64,000 nucleotides of DNA from Phoronis australis (GCA_002633005.1 NMRA01000135.1:803681-867680); one strand, 5' to 3'. Positions 44,501 through 55,323 are shown, counted from the first letter of the stretch. Notes: a model not told the origin generated them from the letters alone. Numbers and translations are program-made.

Positions 44501-45340
44501 TGGCCTACATATAATACCTGGCCTACCCTTAGATTTTAATATTTTGGGAGTGCAAATTTGCCGCGGCCGCAGTCTAACTGTTCAACGCCACCTAAGCATT
44601 TTTGGGGTTTCATAACGACTGAACGATCGCACTTCTAATTCCATAATGGAAAAACGCAGTAACTCGTATAATTTGAGGCTCCTGTCACTGGCTGAAACTA
44701 GCTGATAGTTGCTGGACTCAAACTTGACGAATAATTTTGTACGTTACACATCCAAACATTTATCCGGGTACAGTCGCCATTGTTTTGTTTACATCAAAGG
44801 TCAAAGGTCACACTTTCCATATAAGGAAAATGTAGGACAAAAATCGAAGAAAGTTCACTGGTCGTTTTTTGTAATTTAAAACTAAAATAAAATTGCTTTG
44901 AATTCAATAGAAATTCAAAATCTTTACGAACAAATCGTAAAAATGCCTGGTCACAGGTTGAATTAAGTTTCAGTAGCAGACAACCTTTTTGAATAGGGTT
45001 GTTAAAAAAACCTCGACTCCCACACGCCACAACCCCTTCGACCCACGACCCCCTCGACCAACGGCCCACAACCCCTCAACCCAGTCTACACAAGCTCGAC
45101 CGGATCTGAACATAGCACAAGTGCTGACTTGCAAGACCAATGAGTCGAGATGTGAGCTCAGCTGGCTTTTTTTGCAATTAAGAGAGTCGATTCGGCAAGT
45201 TTGAAAGCCAAAAACAGAAAAAAAAACAACGCGATCAAATCAAAGACCTACCAACCTTACAAATGTCGTTCCCGGCATAGTATAATCGTCTCGTCTGCTC
45301 TTCAGTGAATGACAGATTCAAGTTATAAGAAGTAAGTTAT
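41523..45340. other. Intergenic region upstream of the NR2E receptor
   Basis: About 3.8 kb without a recognisable gene. It holds two identical palindromic TGACGTCA sites (listed separately) and a C-rich stretch with imperfect CACAACCCC/TCGACC repeats at about 45010-45090. Small open frames show no domain. Confidence 0.5.
43475..43535. promoter_or_regulatory. Paired CRE (TGACGTCA) sites
   Basis: The 17-bp segment TTTAGTATGACGTCATT occurs twice, with TGACGTCA at 43481-43488 and 43526-43533, 45 bp apart, and a TGACGCA half-type site between them. TGACGTCA is the palindromic CREB/ATF site. They lie about 3.3 kb upstream of the NR2E start codon. Function is not shown. Confidence 0.4.
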
Positions 45341-45645
45341 TGTAGCAAATGTCGAGGTCAGTCTCGGCTGTGGCGTCTCTATGTTGTGATGTCCTTTTCG
45401 TGGCAATGTTGGTCATGGCCTGGTGCGACATCTGACGCCAGAAGAGCCCAGCCGAGGTCACCCTGCTATCATGTGACCGTCACCCTTCAAGACCACGTGA
45501 CAAGATCTTCTGGCTCTTCTGGAGTTCGCTGCCGTCCTGTACGGACGTAATGTGAGTATACTCCGGACTTTGCTCTTGCACCGCGTTAATAGGCCCGAAC
45601 CTGTGTGTCTGCTTTTGGCCAGCCGACCCCTTTTTTATTACAACA
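45341..45645 (+). mobile_element. 5' LTR of the TatD-carrying LTR element
   Basis: 305 bp, starting TGTAGCAAATGTCGAGG and ending TTTTTATTACAACA, with TG...CA ends. It is nearly identical to 50278-50579, differing at roughly a dozen or more positions, so the insertion is not very recent. The four bases TTAT lie just outside both LTRs (45337-45340 and 50580-50583), a likely target duplication. Confidence 0.92.
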
Positions 45646-45647
45646 TT

Positions 45648-45665
45648 TGGCGTAGTCGGCACCTA
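45648..45665 (+). promoter_or_regulatory. Probable primer-binding site
   Basis: TGGCGTAGTCGGCACCTA begins two bases after the 5' LTR. A start of TGG complementary to a tRNA CCA end at this position is what LTR retrotransposons have. I cannot assign the tRNA. Confidence 0.6.
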
Positions 45666-45941
45666 TTTCCCGGTGTTGGAGCAGCGTGCGTGTCTTTCGG
45701 TGGTGGCGGGAAATAAGTTTTCATAACTTGTTTTCTCGTGCCCATTTTGACAGCCACGTGCGTCACTGCTTTTGCAGTGCCTGAGTTCAGGTTTACTAGA
45801 ATTTCAAGCGTTTGTCGTTAGTTTAGTGTCCGTTTTTGTAAATAGGTATTTATTATTGGTATAATAGTATATAGTCTGTATTAATTATTTTGTTAGAGTT
45901 TTGAACCTTTCTAGGAATTCTAGAATAGGTCACGTGACCAC

Positions 45942-47379
45942 GTGGTTTTCCTAAGACGAAGCCCCGTGTGTGTTATGTCTTTCCAAGACAGGGTTCCGGT
46001 AAACTTCTGTCTTTCCCAAGAGTTATTCAAGCTCTCGGGCATGACAGAAGATATTGCCCAATCCATTCTGGCTTTTCGGCAAACTCAGCCGATAACCCCA
46101 GATAATATTAACCACATCCATTCCGGATGGAGGTTGACGAGGAGTGCTATTTCTGGCATTGATTTCACCCAGTATGGTGATGTTCAGTCCAGAGATATCT
46201 CTCCTCTGGGTAGTCCTGTACGTACCCGTTTGCCCCAAGACTTAAGTGGTATTGCCCAGGTCTGTGACAGGTTAAACAAGTCCCCTGTTAAGAAGGAAGC
46301 ACTCTTCTTCGCCTGTGCCTGCCCAGAGTTCTGGTAGCCGAACGGTTGGTCCGTCTACCCACACCCGTCCCTATAGTTTAAGGCCAAATGCCCCGTCTAA
46401 GCTAGTGTTTCTAAGGGAAAAAGGCAAATGGGACGACTTTTTTGGAAATTTCAGCGCTTGGCTAAGGACAACTTATGGTCCGAAGACAAGTGCGTCTCGG
46501 AGTTAGGAATGTGTTTGGACGATGTGGCCTTGCATTTCTTCCTTAACTTCATGAGAACGAACCCAGACTCTGGTTTCGATGACGTGGCTGCACACATGTC
46601 AGAACATTTTTCTTCGACTGACTGCACCCAGGTCCTACGCGTTGAATTCCAATACGCCGAGCAGAAGCCGGGGGAATCTATTGAGAACTGGGCGTGTAGG
46701 TTAAACAGGTTGTTTTTAAAAGCCTTCCCGAACCCTTCGTTTCTCCCTTGGGTTACGCGATAAGGTTGTAGGTACGCAGGTGATGAACTCATCCCCTTTG
46801 TCCCTAGCTGAGGCAGAGTCTAAAGCTGCGTGGTTCGCAACGACCCAGCGATTGATGGCAAATCAAAACCGTCGGTCTGTTTGGTTTGAGGGCTCACCAT
46901 CGCGCAAAGACGAAGCTTCTGTCAACCTGCTTTCACAGAACAAAAAACCTGCACTTAAATTCAGTCCAATAGCATCCTCTGCTTCAAACTCTGCGGTTGA
47001 GTCTAGGCTGCATGCTTTAGAGTCTCAGATGGCTAAGGTCAACTCTGAAATAGGAGGTCTTAAAGAAGACAATGCCCTTATACATCGAGAAGTTAAAAGT
47101 ATGTCCCAGACTATGAGTTCGAATTTTAGAGGCTTTGCCTCAGACTTGTCGAGGGTATTAAAATTGTTGGCTTCTAATCCAAAACCATCTAGATCCCCTC
47201 CACTATCTAGGTCCCCCCAAGCTTCCCCACAGAGACCTTCAGTTATGTGTTTTAAGTGTGGTAAGTTTGGTCACTACCAGTCTGTGTGCCGTAGCCCGCA
47301 GTCTGCTAGAATTCGTCGTACATCCTTTGGGGATAAGTCCGATGATTTAAACGAGTTGGCGCTGGACGATCAGGTCTAA
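45942..47379 (+). pseudogene. Gag-like region with CCHC zinc knuckle, frameshifted
   Basis: Structural (capsid/nucleocapsid) region of the LTR element. Three reading frames contribute in turn: about 45942-46337, then 46315-46506, then 46428-46763, with the last part at about 46740-47379. At least two frameshifts therefore break it. The middle part resembles retrotransposon gag (HFSSTDCTQVLRVEFQYAEQ and PGESIENWACRLNRLF). The last part has a predicted coiled-coil stretch (ESQMAKVNSEIGGLKEDNAL) and a nucleic-acid-binding CCHC knuckle, CFKCGKFGHYQSVC. Gag of this layout is typical of Ty3/Gypsy-type elements. It is probably non-functional in this copy, unless programmed frameshifting or sequence errors explain the breaks. 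Confidence 0.8.
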
Positions 47380-47410
47380 CTCCAGTCCAGTCTCCTGATA
47401 CCAATTGTAG

Positions 47411-48185
47411 GGTATCCTCATCAAACGCCTATCGACTAATCTGTTAGACTGTTTTAGGGCAGGGAGTTTGTCCACTTCTTCTCGAGGTATTTCTGTGCAC
47501 GATGAGTGTCAGGGGAGAGGCCGACCTGTCTTGGCTAGATCTTGTGATGTAGTTCATGATTTGGTTGACTTGTCTACTGACATTCCTTGTACTCGGAATT
47601 CCCTTGGTGATATGGAGTGTCCAGCCTCCCTAAGTTCTGTGCTCACTCAGAATAGTCCGATTGAGTTACCCATTACTGATACTGATGTGATTAATACCCC
47701 AGTGTTAGTTCCGGTTAATTCGATAGATAAGTCTGAGTTGGGTGGAAAAGCTGTTTCTAGTACCCAGGTTGTTGCTAATTCTGAGTCATTAGATTTTGTG
47801 CACACCCTGGTTCCGGATCCCATTTCAGGGGGGTCAAAGGTGCCCCACAACCCTGTCGTTATGCAGGATCCACCTCCTGAGTTTGTAGATGCCCCTGTGG
47901 ACACTATTAATATTCAGGAGGCGTCTTCTGGTAACACCCTACACCAACAGGCTGGCTGTCTGCTTCACTGGAGGCAGAAGGTCACCCTTCCACAAAGGGT
48001 GAGGGATGCTGGTTCGCCATACCCTCGGATGTCGTGTGTGGCAAAAGTCCGCCAGCCACCTGGCCTGCCCCTAAAGGGTCGACGTTCGTCTGGGGCTTCG
48101 CCGTCCGCGTCCAAAGCTAAATCAGGACCACCTCCTGATTTGGCTGTAGATGCCCACTTCCATCTGGATCGCTTGTCGGCATCCT
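47411..48185 (+). CDS. Linker reading frame leading into the TatD nuclease domain
   Basis: Open frame after the zinc-knuckle frame, in a different phase. The first about 200 residues (VHDLVDLSTDIPC, PVLVPVNSIDKSELGG, HNPVVMQDPPPEFVDAP) are acidic, rich in Pro, Ser and Val and of no recognised family. I see no aspartic protease motif. The last residues turn basic (PPGLPLKGRRSSGASPSASK) and then read VDAHFHLDRLSA. That is the N-terminal metal-binding His-x-His strand of TatD nucleases (the two His codons are at 48154 and 48160). The frame is cut there by the TIR element that follows. The product was therefore probably a fusion of a disordered linker with TatD. Confidence 0.65.
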
Positions 48186-48588
48186 GGGCCCGGTCTCCAA
48201 TCTTTTTACTCGAAATGGAACTCGAAATTAGGTTTGACATTTTCTACTCTACTTTTGGGCGAACTCAACATAAGTGTCTATTATTCTATGCTCGAGTACA
48301 CAATAACTTACGTAGATAATTTATTGCCCTTACTTCACAGTTTGTAAACCCAATATTAAAGCAGTAAGTTCGAGTTTGAACTCGAAATTTCGAGTTTTTA
48401 CTCGAGTTTGTAGCACGAATATAAGGGTCTTCAAGGGCAAACTTGAACTAGAAACTCCTATGCATAAACTATAATGTATTCGAGCACAATCTGATAACCA
48501 ATTATCTTAAGTTCGCACAAAAGGAGCAGAGAAATTGCCAAAAATAGTTTCGAGTTCGTTTCGAGTACAAAGATTAGAGACTGGGCCC
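48186..48588. mobile_element. TCGAA-rich TIR element inserted in the TatD reading frame
   Basis: About 403 bp with inverted ends of about 28 bp: GGGCCCGGTCTCCAATCTTT on the left and AAAGATTAGAGACTGGGCCC on the right, each followed inward by a TCGAA-type motif. Related copies lie at about 38331 and 62297. It has no coding capacity of its own. It separates the first metal-binding strand of TatD from the rest of the domain. I could not identify an exact target duplication. Confidence 0.85.
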
Positions 48589-48596
48589 AGGGCTCA

Positions 48597-49392
48597 GCGT
48601 CATATCACTGAGAATAGGATGCTGACAATCGATCAGATGCTCAGCACCCAGCTGCCACGGGTTTCTCAAAAACCTGTGCGGTTGGTTGGTGGGATTGCAG
48701 TTTTCTGCGATGTGGAAAACTGGAAGTACGTTGAAGCTTCCTGTTTCCCACATGGCTGGAAGGCTGTGGTGGGCATCCACCCCAAACGGGTTGGAACAAC
48801 GAATCCCGGTGTTCTGGAGCGTCTCCCCCAGCTACTAAAGGAGCCCTTTGTGGCTGGCTTAGGCGAGGTCGGTCTGGAGGCCCGGGAGGACTTGGCCATC
48901 CAAAAAGAAGCTTTGGAGGAGAAGGTGCGAATCTTTGCGGAGGTTCGGGCCAGCTCCCCCAGCTTCAAAAACAAAGTCGTGGTGATCCACCTTCGTGGTT
49001 CCTCCGACAATCCACGTTTCCTGGAGGGACAAGACTTCGTCTTTGATCTCCTGAAGCGCCACTGTGATGCAAACTTGGGTTTGCATCTCCATTGTTTTGG
49101 AGGTGCGCCCGAGGATGTACTCCGGTGGACGGGGTTCTTTAGAAACTGCCACTTCGGCTTCGCCGGTCATGTGCGGCCGTTTCTTAAGTTCCAAAATAAG
49201 GGATTACAAGAGGTTCCGATGAATCGACTCCTCCTGGAGTCTGATTCACCGCACCTCGCCATTGGGCCTTGCCCAATGGCGCTCCAATACCTGGGGGAAG
49301 TAGCTATGGAGGTGGCGCAGCGTTCTCGTCGTCCGCTGCGTGACATCCTGGCTGTTTCCACCAGGAATGCCAGGCGGCTTTACCATCTCTAA
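48597..49392 (+). pseudogene. TatD-family metal-dependent nuclease domain (TATDN2-like), interrupted
   Basis: TatD proteins are TIM-barrel hydrolases with a divalent-metal site; characterised members are DNases and exonucleases. After the TIR insertion the frame is open for about 265 codons and covers the rest of the domain. The motifs are VGIHPKRV, the Glu of GLGEVGLE (codon 48865), the His of VVIHLRGSSD (48988), the His of LHLHCFGG (49090) and the Asp of LLLESDSPHL (49242). A TatD-typical C-terminus, STRNARRLYHL, follows. With the His-x-His strand at 48154-48162, all five expected metal ligands are present. The pattern IHLRG/HLHCFGG resembles the TATDN2 subgroup. It lies inside the LTR element, downstream of gag, where pol would be expected. 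The insertion makes this copy non-functional unless it is spliced out. Confidence 0.85.
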
Positions 49393-50277
49393 CAAATTGT
49401 TAGAGGTGGTTCAGCATCCTGGTGTGCCTGGGTCATAACCTATGCCCCAGGTTTTCTCCTAGTCCATTGGGTAACTGCCCGTTATTATAAACTCTGAGGC
49501 TGACTACGGTCTCTGGGTTTGTGCCTTACCCTTGGTCTTAGGAGAATTGTGATGTCCGTATTAAGTAGTATAATTAGTTAAGTGGCGTACTGGTCCATTA
49601 TTTTTATATAGTAGTGTTATTCGTTAAAACTATATAGTATATTTTTGTTATAAGTTTTCATACTGTATATATAGTCTATTTATATATTCAAGACTATACT
49701 TTCTATAGTATTATGTATTAGTTGTTATAGTTTATTTTTGTATATTAAGTTAAGTTTTCTATATAGTATATGTATGTTATGAGAGACTATATCATTTTAT
49801 ATCTCAATGCATCACTACTAAAGTATAATGAATACTCATTTTATGGCCAGTATGCTTTTCGTTGTTCAGTTTTTTAGTTTTTTTTTTTTAAATGTATATA
49901 TTCTCTCGCCAGGTCATCACCAACAATCAGAGTGTTGTCATAGCATAGTCCAGAAATTCTATGCTCCCTGGTACTGGTATTAGTGGAGCATATTTTTCTT
50001 TTTTTTCTTTTTTAGTCATGTTCGACTACTATAATGGATATATGCTATGACTGTGTGTCTCATTAGTATTTGTTTTTTTTTGGTAGGGGGGGGGAATAGT
50101 TAGATTAAATTTTAACCAGTAATTCTTACTTTACAAGGTCACTCCTCATCATGTTAGTTATAGGGTTTAAGGTCTTGTCACTGTTGTCTTAGGTCAAGGG
50201 TTTATGTTTAGATGTTGGGAATGACGTTCGCCATTTGCTATAAGGGCTCCACTCCTTTTCTTTAGGTAAGGGAGGAA
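49393..50277 (+). other. AT-rich 3' noncoding part of the LTR element with polypurine tract
   Basis: Between the TatD stop and the 3' LTR there are about 885 bp, mostly TATA/TTTT-rich, with no protease, reverse transcriptase or integrase motif in any frame that I can find. A T-run precedes GGTAGGGGGGGGGAATAG at about 50080. The purine run AAGGGAGGAA (50268-50277) abuts the 3' LTR and is the likely polypurine tract for plus-strand priming. Confidence 0.7.
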
Positions 50278-50579
50278 TGTAGCAAATGTCGACGTCAGTC
50301 TCTGCTGTGGCGTCTCTATGTTGTGATGTGCTTTTCGTGACAATGTTGGCCTTGGCCTGGTGCGACATCTGACGCCAGAAGAGCCCAGCCGAGTTCACCC
50401 TGCTATCATGTGACCGTCACCCTTCAAGACCACGTGACAAGATCTTCTGGCTCTTCTGGAGTTCGCTGCCGTCCTGTACGGACGTAATGTGAGTATACTC
50501 CGGACTTTTCTCTTGCACCGCGTTAATAGGCCCGAACCTGTGTGCCTGTTTTAGCCAGCGACCTCTTTTTATTACAACA
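50278..50579 (+). mobile_element. 3' LTR of the TatD-carrying LTR element
   Basis: 302 bp, from TGTAGCAAATGTCGACG to TTTTATTACAACA. Same orientation and nearly the same sequence as the 5' LTR, with substitutions and a few single-base indels. Preceded by the polypurine tract, followed by TTAT. Confidence 0.92.
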
Positions 50580-50587
50580 TTATTATT

Positions 50588-51360
50588 TTATTTCCACAAA
50601 CCCGGTCCTCGATGAGAGTTACCAATATTAAAACTGAGCGTGTTAGCTGAATGATCGGAATATATAAAATCATTAATTATATTAGACTGACATCTTGAAG
50701 ACATAACAATGTCAACTAGCCAATAGCCTAGTCTACTTTGAGCTTTTAATTGTTTATCTCTCCACGAGTACTTCCTTATCCCAGGGTTTCTCATCCTCCA
50801 TACATCTATTAAACTAAAATTTCTACAGAAATTATGAATATTGTCAATAAGATTTTTCTTATGGAGGACGTCAGTTAGCCCAAGTTTGTCCAAGTCAGTG
50901 AGTGGGCAGCACAGAGGACATTACATAATTGGAGGTCACTCAATTCACTTTCAAGTCTAGACAGGAAGATCAGTTGATTTCTTAAATCGTTTGAGAAATA
51001 TACATTAACAAAAACGAAATCTTCCTCATAGAGTTTACATGAAACAATATTGAAGCCACCATTTTCATCGTTTTTTACCACAATATTCCTAATGTTTTGC
51101 GAAATATTAGAATCAAATAATATAGTGGTTCCTCTACTATGTTTTGTTCCAAAGCTTGAAAAATTAAGACCATTCCACTCTTTTTGCAGAATATGTTCAA
51201 CTTCTGGACTAAAATACGTTTCCTGTAAATAAACAATGTTGAATTTGCTATGTGATATGAAATTCAATAAACGTTTCCACTTAATATCTGAATTTAATCC
51301 CCGGACATTTAAGGATACCAGTTTTAAATTATTCATCTTCACAACAATAGAGAACCTCAA
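50588..51360 (-). pseudogene. L1/Tx1-like LINE ORF2, endonuclease part, frameshifted and truncated
   Basis: Reads leftwards from an ATG at about 51336. The first frame (to about 50875) has SLNVRGLNS and VYLQETYF, the N-terminal strand and catalytic Gln-Glu-Thr of APE-type retrotransposon endonucleases, and later VFVNVYFSND. A frameshift near 50890 passes to a second frame with DKLGLTDV, WRMRNPG and the C-terminal YSDHSAN (catalytic Asp-His). The segment between that should carry the Gly-Asp-x-Asn motif is missing. The frame ends at GPGLWK beside the LTR element. No reverse transcriptase follows on this side. It is a dead copy. Confidence 0.85.
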
Positions 51361-51687
51361 TGCCCACCCCCCAAGAGAACTAATACAAAATATGCATCAA
51401 GTGATATCACTCCCAAATAATAACGATTACCTATCTCATTCACACACTTACCATTCACAACCGGGGGAAGGGGGGAAACGAACAACAAAGAAACAAAAAT
51501 GTTCAGTTCCATATGATCGTCAATCAATCTCCGGAAAGCTTTTCTGGGTTCGATTCATTTGTCACACAACAATGTCGCGGGGCGTAATACTGCTTATATG
51601 TCGTCTAAGGAATTAATTCTCTTGATGGCGCCGCTCTTTAACTTCACAAATATTTTGCCATTGGTGCTCCACGAACTGTCCACTTGT

Positions 51688-52197
51688 TCATGCTTGAAGG
51701 ATTGTTTCAACAAGGAATAGTTTGTCGCAGTAAGATCTTCCAAAATGAATGTTCCGGTGTCTTTGGTTTTCCTCTTTGTGTAGCACTTTCGACTTGGTTT
51801 TATACGACATAAATTTGACGATGATTGGGCGCGGTTTAATCAAGGCCGATGAATGTCTGGTTGTTCTACTATCCTTCTTTCCGACTCGGTGCACTTTGTC
51901 TATATCTTTGTCAATAACACCAATTTCCAAGATATTCTTGCAAAATTCCAACACCAGCTGTTCACAGTTTTCTTCATCATTCTCCTCTATCCCATATACC
52001 CGAACTGAAGTCGAACGCGAATACTGCTCCAGTGAATTGATCTTTTCTCTCAACATCGTATTTTCTTGTTGTAAAGCAACAATGTCTTGTTTGAAATATT
52101 GGAGCTCCTCTTTAATTGCCTGTCGTATGGAAGTGTTGAGTTTTCTCTCCAGTTGTTCCATGCGTTCATCAAAGTTGGTAACCGTGCCCGTTGCCAT
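51688..52197 (-). CDS. L1/Tx1-like LINE ORF1 (coiled coil plus RRM-type RNA-binding domain)
   Basis: Uninterrupted 169-residue frame starting at an ATG at 52197, upstream of and on the same strand as the endonuclease remnant. Residues about 10-60 (MEQLERKLNTSIRQAIKEEL onward) form a coiled coil with heptad leucines. Next comes an RRM-like core with VRVYGIEENDEENCEQLV and the typical KPRPIIVKFMSYKTKSKVL. L1-type ORF1 proteins trimerise through the coiled coil and coat the element RNA. The C-terminal third seems short, ending at LVETILQA, so it may be truncated. The surrounding copy is dead, so this is probably a relic. Confidence 0.8.
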   Translation of the reverse strand: MATGTVTNFDERMEQLERKLNTSIRQAIKEELQYFKQDIVALQQENTMLREKINSLEQYSRSTSVRVYGIEENDEENCEQLVLEFCKNILEIGVIDKDIDKVHRVGKKDSRTTRHSSALIKPRPIIVKFMSYKTKSKVLHKEENQRHRNIHFGRSYCDKLFLVETILQA

Positions 52198-53219
52198 GGC
52201 TGCGTGATGACTTATTGTTAGACTATTATTTGTCCACCAGTAGCTTTCCTGAGGGTTTCTCTTTAGACTTTCATTGGTGTTATATAATCACCTGTCAGGG
52301 GATTTGGATGTGACACTTCATGGTCAAATCAAGACTGAAAAGAGTTTGTTCTTCACCACCAACTCCTACCTTATCTACTGAATCCATTCAGATGATATGC
52401 ACTCCAGCCTTTTCTACACAACTTGTTCCACATTCAGGTATCAAGAAATCTTCACACACCTCCAATAAAAGTTTTTTTTTCAAGAAAAGGGTCAGAGCTG
52501 AGAACACGTGCGTGTTGTTATCTCGATTATCTCCCCTGGCCTCCATTAGTGATCTTAATACATGTAGTGTGTGTTACCCGAACAAGAGCCGTTGGAGCAC
52601 ACTTTTACGATAGTTATGTTACTTATGACAGTGGACTCTGGAAAATAATAACATTCATAACAAAAAGTCAATGTTATTTTGAACACCCGTTGCATACTTG
52701 TCACTGTCAAAATCCCAGAATGAAAAAATGGGAAAATGGATTAAAAAGTGGGACATCTTGGTCTATGGCAAAATTCAAGGGTGAAATGTTCGCTGCAACA
52801 CACAAAACGTCCCCACAACGTTCTTTGTCGAACAGCAGACGCAACACCCAAAAGCAACCGACGGCATTTTTTGTATTTTTAGTCCAATGGGAAATTACGT
52901 GTGCTGAAAAAAATGAAAAGTTCCGTTTTTTTCTTTTTTATCGAACGGGGAAACCAGGGTTATTTCGCGTGGAAATTACAATGGCATGCGAAAATACGTC
53001 ACTTTCGCCGTGGATCAAAAAGCGAGACATTGTGATGATGTGGACGGGAAAGTTTCAAAAAGTGGGACAGTCTGCTTAGAGCAATTGTCACGTACAACGT
53101 ACGCTGTCAGTAATATTTAACGGTTATTATTCAGCCAGCAAAAACTTTTAAATAAAGTTTTGATGCAAAGTCATGGTCAGAAGAAAGGCAACACATGTCA
53201 CAATCACCCCCACCCCCCA
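52198..53219. other. LINE 5' region and unassigned DNA
   Basis: About 1 kb upstream of LINE ORF1. A plus-strand frame of 218 codons (52423-53079, TTG start) is open but has no recognisable domain or codon pattern, so I do not call it a gene. Part of this stretch is probably the 5' UTR of the LINE. Confidence 0.4.
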
Positions 53220-53421
53220 NNNNNNNNNNNNNNNNNNNNNNNNNNNNNNNNNNNNNNNNNNNNNNNNNNNNNNNNNNNNNNNNNNNNNNNNNNNNNNNNN
53301 NNNNNNNNNNNNNNNNNNNNNNNNNNNNNNNNNNNNNNNNNNNNNNNNNNNNNNNNNNNNNNNNNNNNNNNNNNNNNNNNNNNNNNNNNNNNNCAACCCC
53401 ACCCCCCAACCCCCACCCCAA
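53205..53421. repeat. CCCCA-type low-complexity repeat with assembly gap
   Basis: Runs of CACCCCCACCCCCCA on the left and CAACCCCACCCCCCAACCCC on the right border 174 N (53220-53393). The true sequence is probably a longer C-rich microsatellite that the assembly could not resolve. Confidence 0.85.
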
Positions 53422-54786
53422 ACTATCACTGATCACTGTGTGGGAGATGCCGAAGTCGAATTTGCGAATTAACAAAGTCATTAGCGTTTTCAGTTAGGAT
53501 TATTCTCTTTAAGTTTGCTTTATGATAATAAAACCGAATGCATGCATCATTCAGCGAGTTCACTCTGTTGCAGTAAATCATTACCTCTGCCTACTATGCT
53601 TGCAAATATAAACTGTCGTCGGATTATGCCATTGGTTACATTTTTGTATATTTCAGATTCGATTCACAAGAAATATGAATGAATGTCGACTTTTTACAAA
53701 AATGATGGTAACCATAAAACGCTCGGTAGTGGTCGGCCGATCGCGGAAATTAACGAAAGTGAATTGGGTCATTGGGCACAGCTAAATCATCGACAGAAAA
53801 AGAAGAGATGCGATGGAGGAAAATGGTTGGTGAAAAACCTCTAAAAACCTTGTCTGAATTTATTTCGATTCATATAAAAGGCTAAATAAGATATTAAAGG
53901 AGGCATTTATCAAACAAATGTAAATATTTAGTCTTGAGGTCCACAGTTACATTTAGAGCTCTTCAATTTTAGTGACACAAGTAAATTTCTGTAACGCTGT
54001 TTTTGATAGAGTAATTCTATTTTGTCACAAAAACTAAAAAAATCTCAGCAATGAGGCTTTCCTTGCACTGAAATTTGATCCACTTGTCTGCAGTCACTAG
54101 TGAGTTTGCAGTGGCTTTGTTAACTTAGGTAATGTCTGTAAATTCCACCAGCTCAGAATTGTGAGCAGAATCCGTGAGTGACGTGAAAGTAACAAAGAGC
54201 AGTCATCCTGACAATCTATTGCTGTGTCACCAATTATACAGTCACACAATAATTCATCGTTTCAGCAATGTCACAGCTGGTACAAACCTTCTCTTCGGTT
54301 TGAGAAACACCAAATGATTTAGGAAGCAGACATCTTGGAAATGAGAAAGACTTAATACTTTCATTGTCGCTTCATTGACTTTTCTGATAATACTGCCACC
54401 TATAGTGGCTAACAAAATATTCGAGGCTTGTATTTTCTAACTTTTAAGATTCTTACTAAACGTGTTAGTATATTCTTGGGAACTTTGTTGAAATTGACCT
54501 TTTGAACGTCTGGAGAAGGATTTAATCCACAGTTCTGAAGTAGCCACGGACGTGAAAATACAAGAGCTGAGACTATGGCCTAGAAATCTCGGGTTCGTGA
54601 GCTCTAACAATAGAATACATAGGTCACGTGCGGAGGATGGCATTCCATATCTAGAATTTTATGCACTAACCAAATAAAGCAATCTGAGAAGTCGCCACTA
54701 CAAGTATCAAAGTCAGAAAATAATTACCCCGAAATTAGTTTCAAAAGTTTGTGCTGACTTCCAAACTTTAAATTACTAACAGTTTT
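53422..54786. other. Unassigned DNA between repeats
   Basis: About 1.35 kb with no recognised gene or repeat. Small minus-strand frames such as 54437-54643 have no domain. Confidence 0.4.
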
Positions 54787-55048
54787 CAGTGGCGGATTTA
54801 GGTAGGGGGGCATTTGGCAGTTTGGGGTGCGAATTGGTGACTGGCATATGCGCGCACTTAAGCGGGCACGGGGGCGAATGCACAATAGAAACCCCGTTTA
54901 CCCGTTTTTTTAGTCATAAGGTTCACAAACTCAAAAATTCAAGACCCCTGCATCCCTACATTTTAGGCTGTGTGCGAATGTCATGTGGCGTAATTCTGGT
55001 TATTCCTGTGCCCTGCCCCCCCAGCTCAAAATCCTGGATCCACCCCTG
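54787..55048. mobile_element. hAT5-like MITE, copy E
   Basis: Starts CAGTGGCGGATTTAGGTAGG and ends ATCCTGGATCCACCCCTG, with exact GTTTT on both sides (54782-54786 and 55049-55053). Internal CCTGCATCCCTACATTTTAG matches copy A in reverse orientation. 262 bp. Confidence 0.85.
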
Positions 55049-55323
55049 GTTTTCCTAGATTTAGTACCTAACTGGTTCACAATTGTTCCGTTTACTTCGT
55101 GAAATCAGTGCATTTGTCGCCACACCAGTCAGCAAACATCAATCGCGCTTAAAGGCGAAGGCAACCTTTTTTCGTGTCATTTTTAGCAAAAATAGGGTTC
55201 GTTGATTATCCCAGACATATTTTTCACTTATTTACTGCTTTTCGTAATTTAATTAATTACTAGTCGTCTACTCCAGAAGTGACGTTTTGAGAGGCAAGAA
55301 TTTCGCGCCAATTTCTTTTCATA

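Noticed and set aside
52423-53079. 218-codon plus-strand frame beside the LINE
   Set aside because: TTG start, no recognisable domain, odd composition, and it lies in the likely LINE 5' region.
53148-53497. Several open frames through the N gap at 53220-53393
   Set aside because: They are artefacts of translating N and CCCCA repeats.
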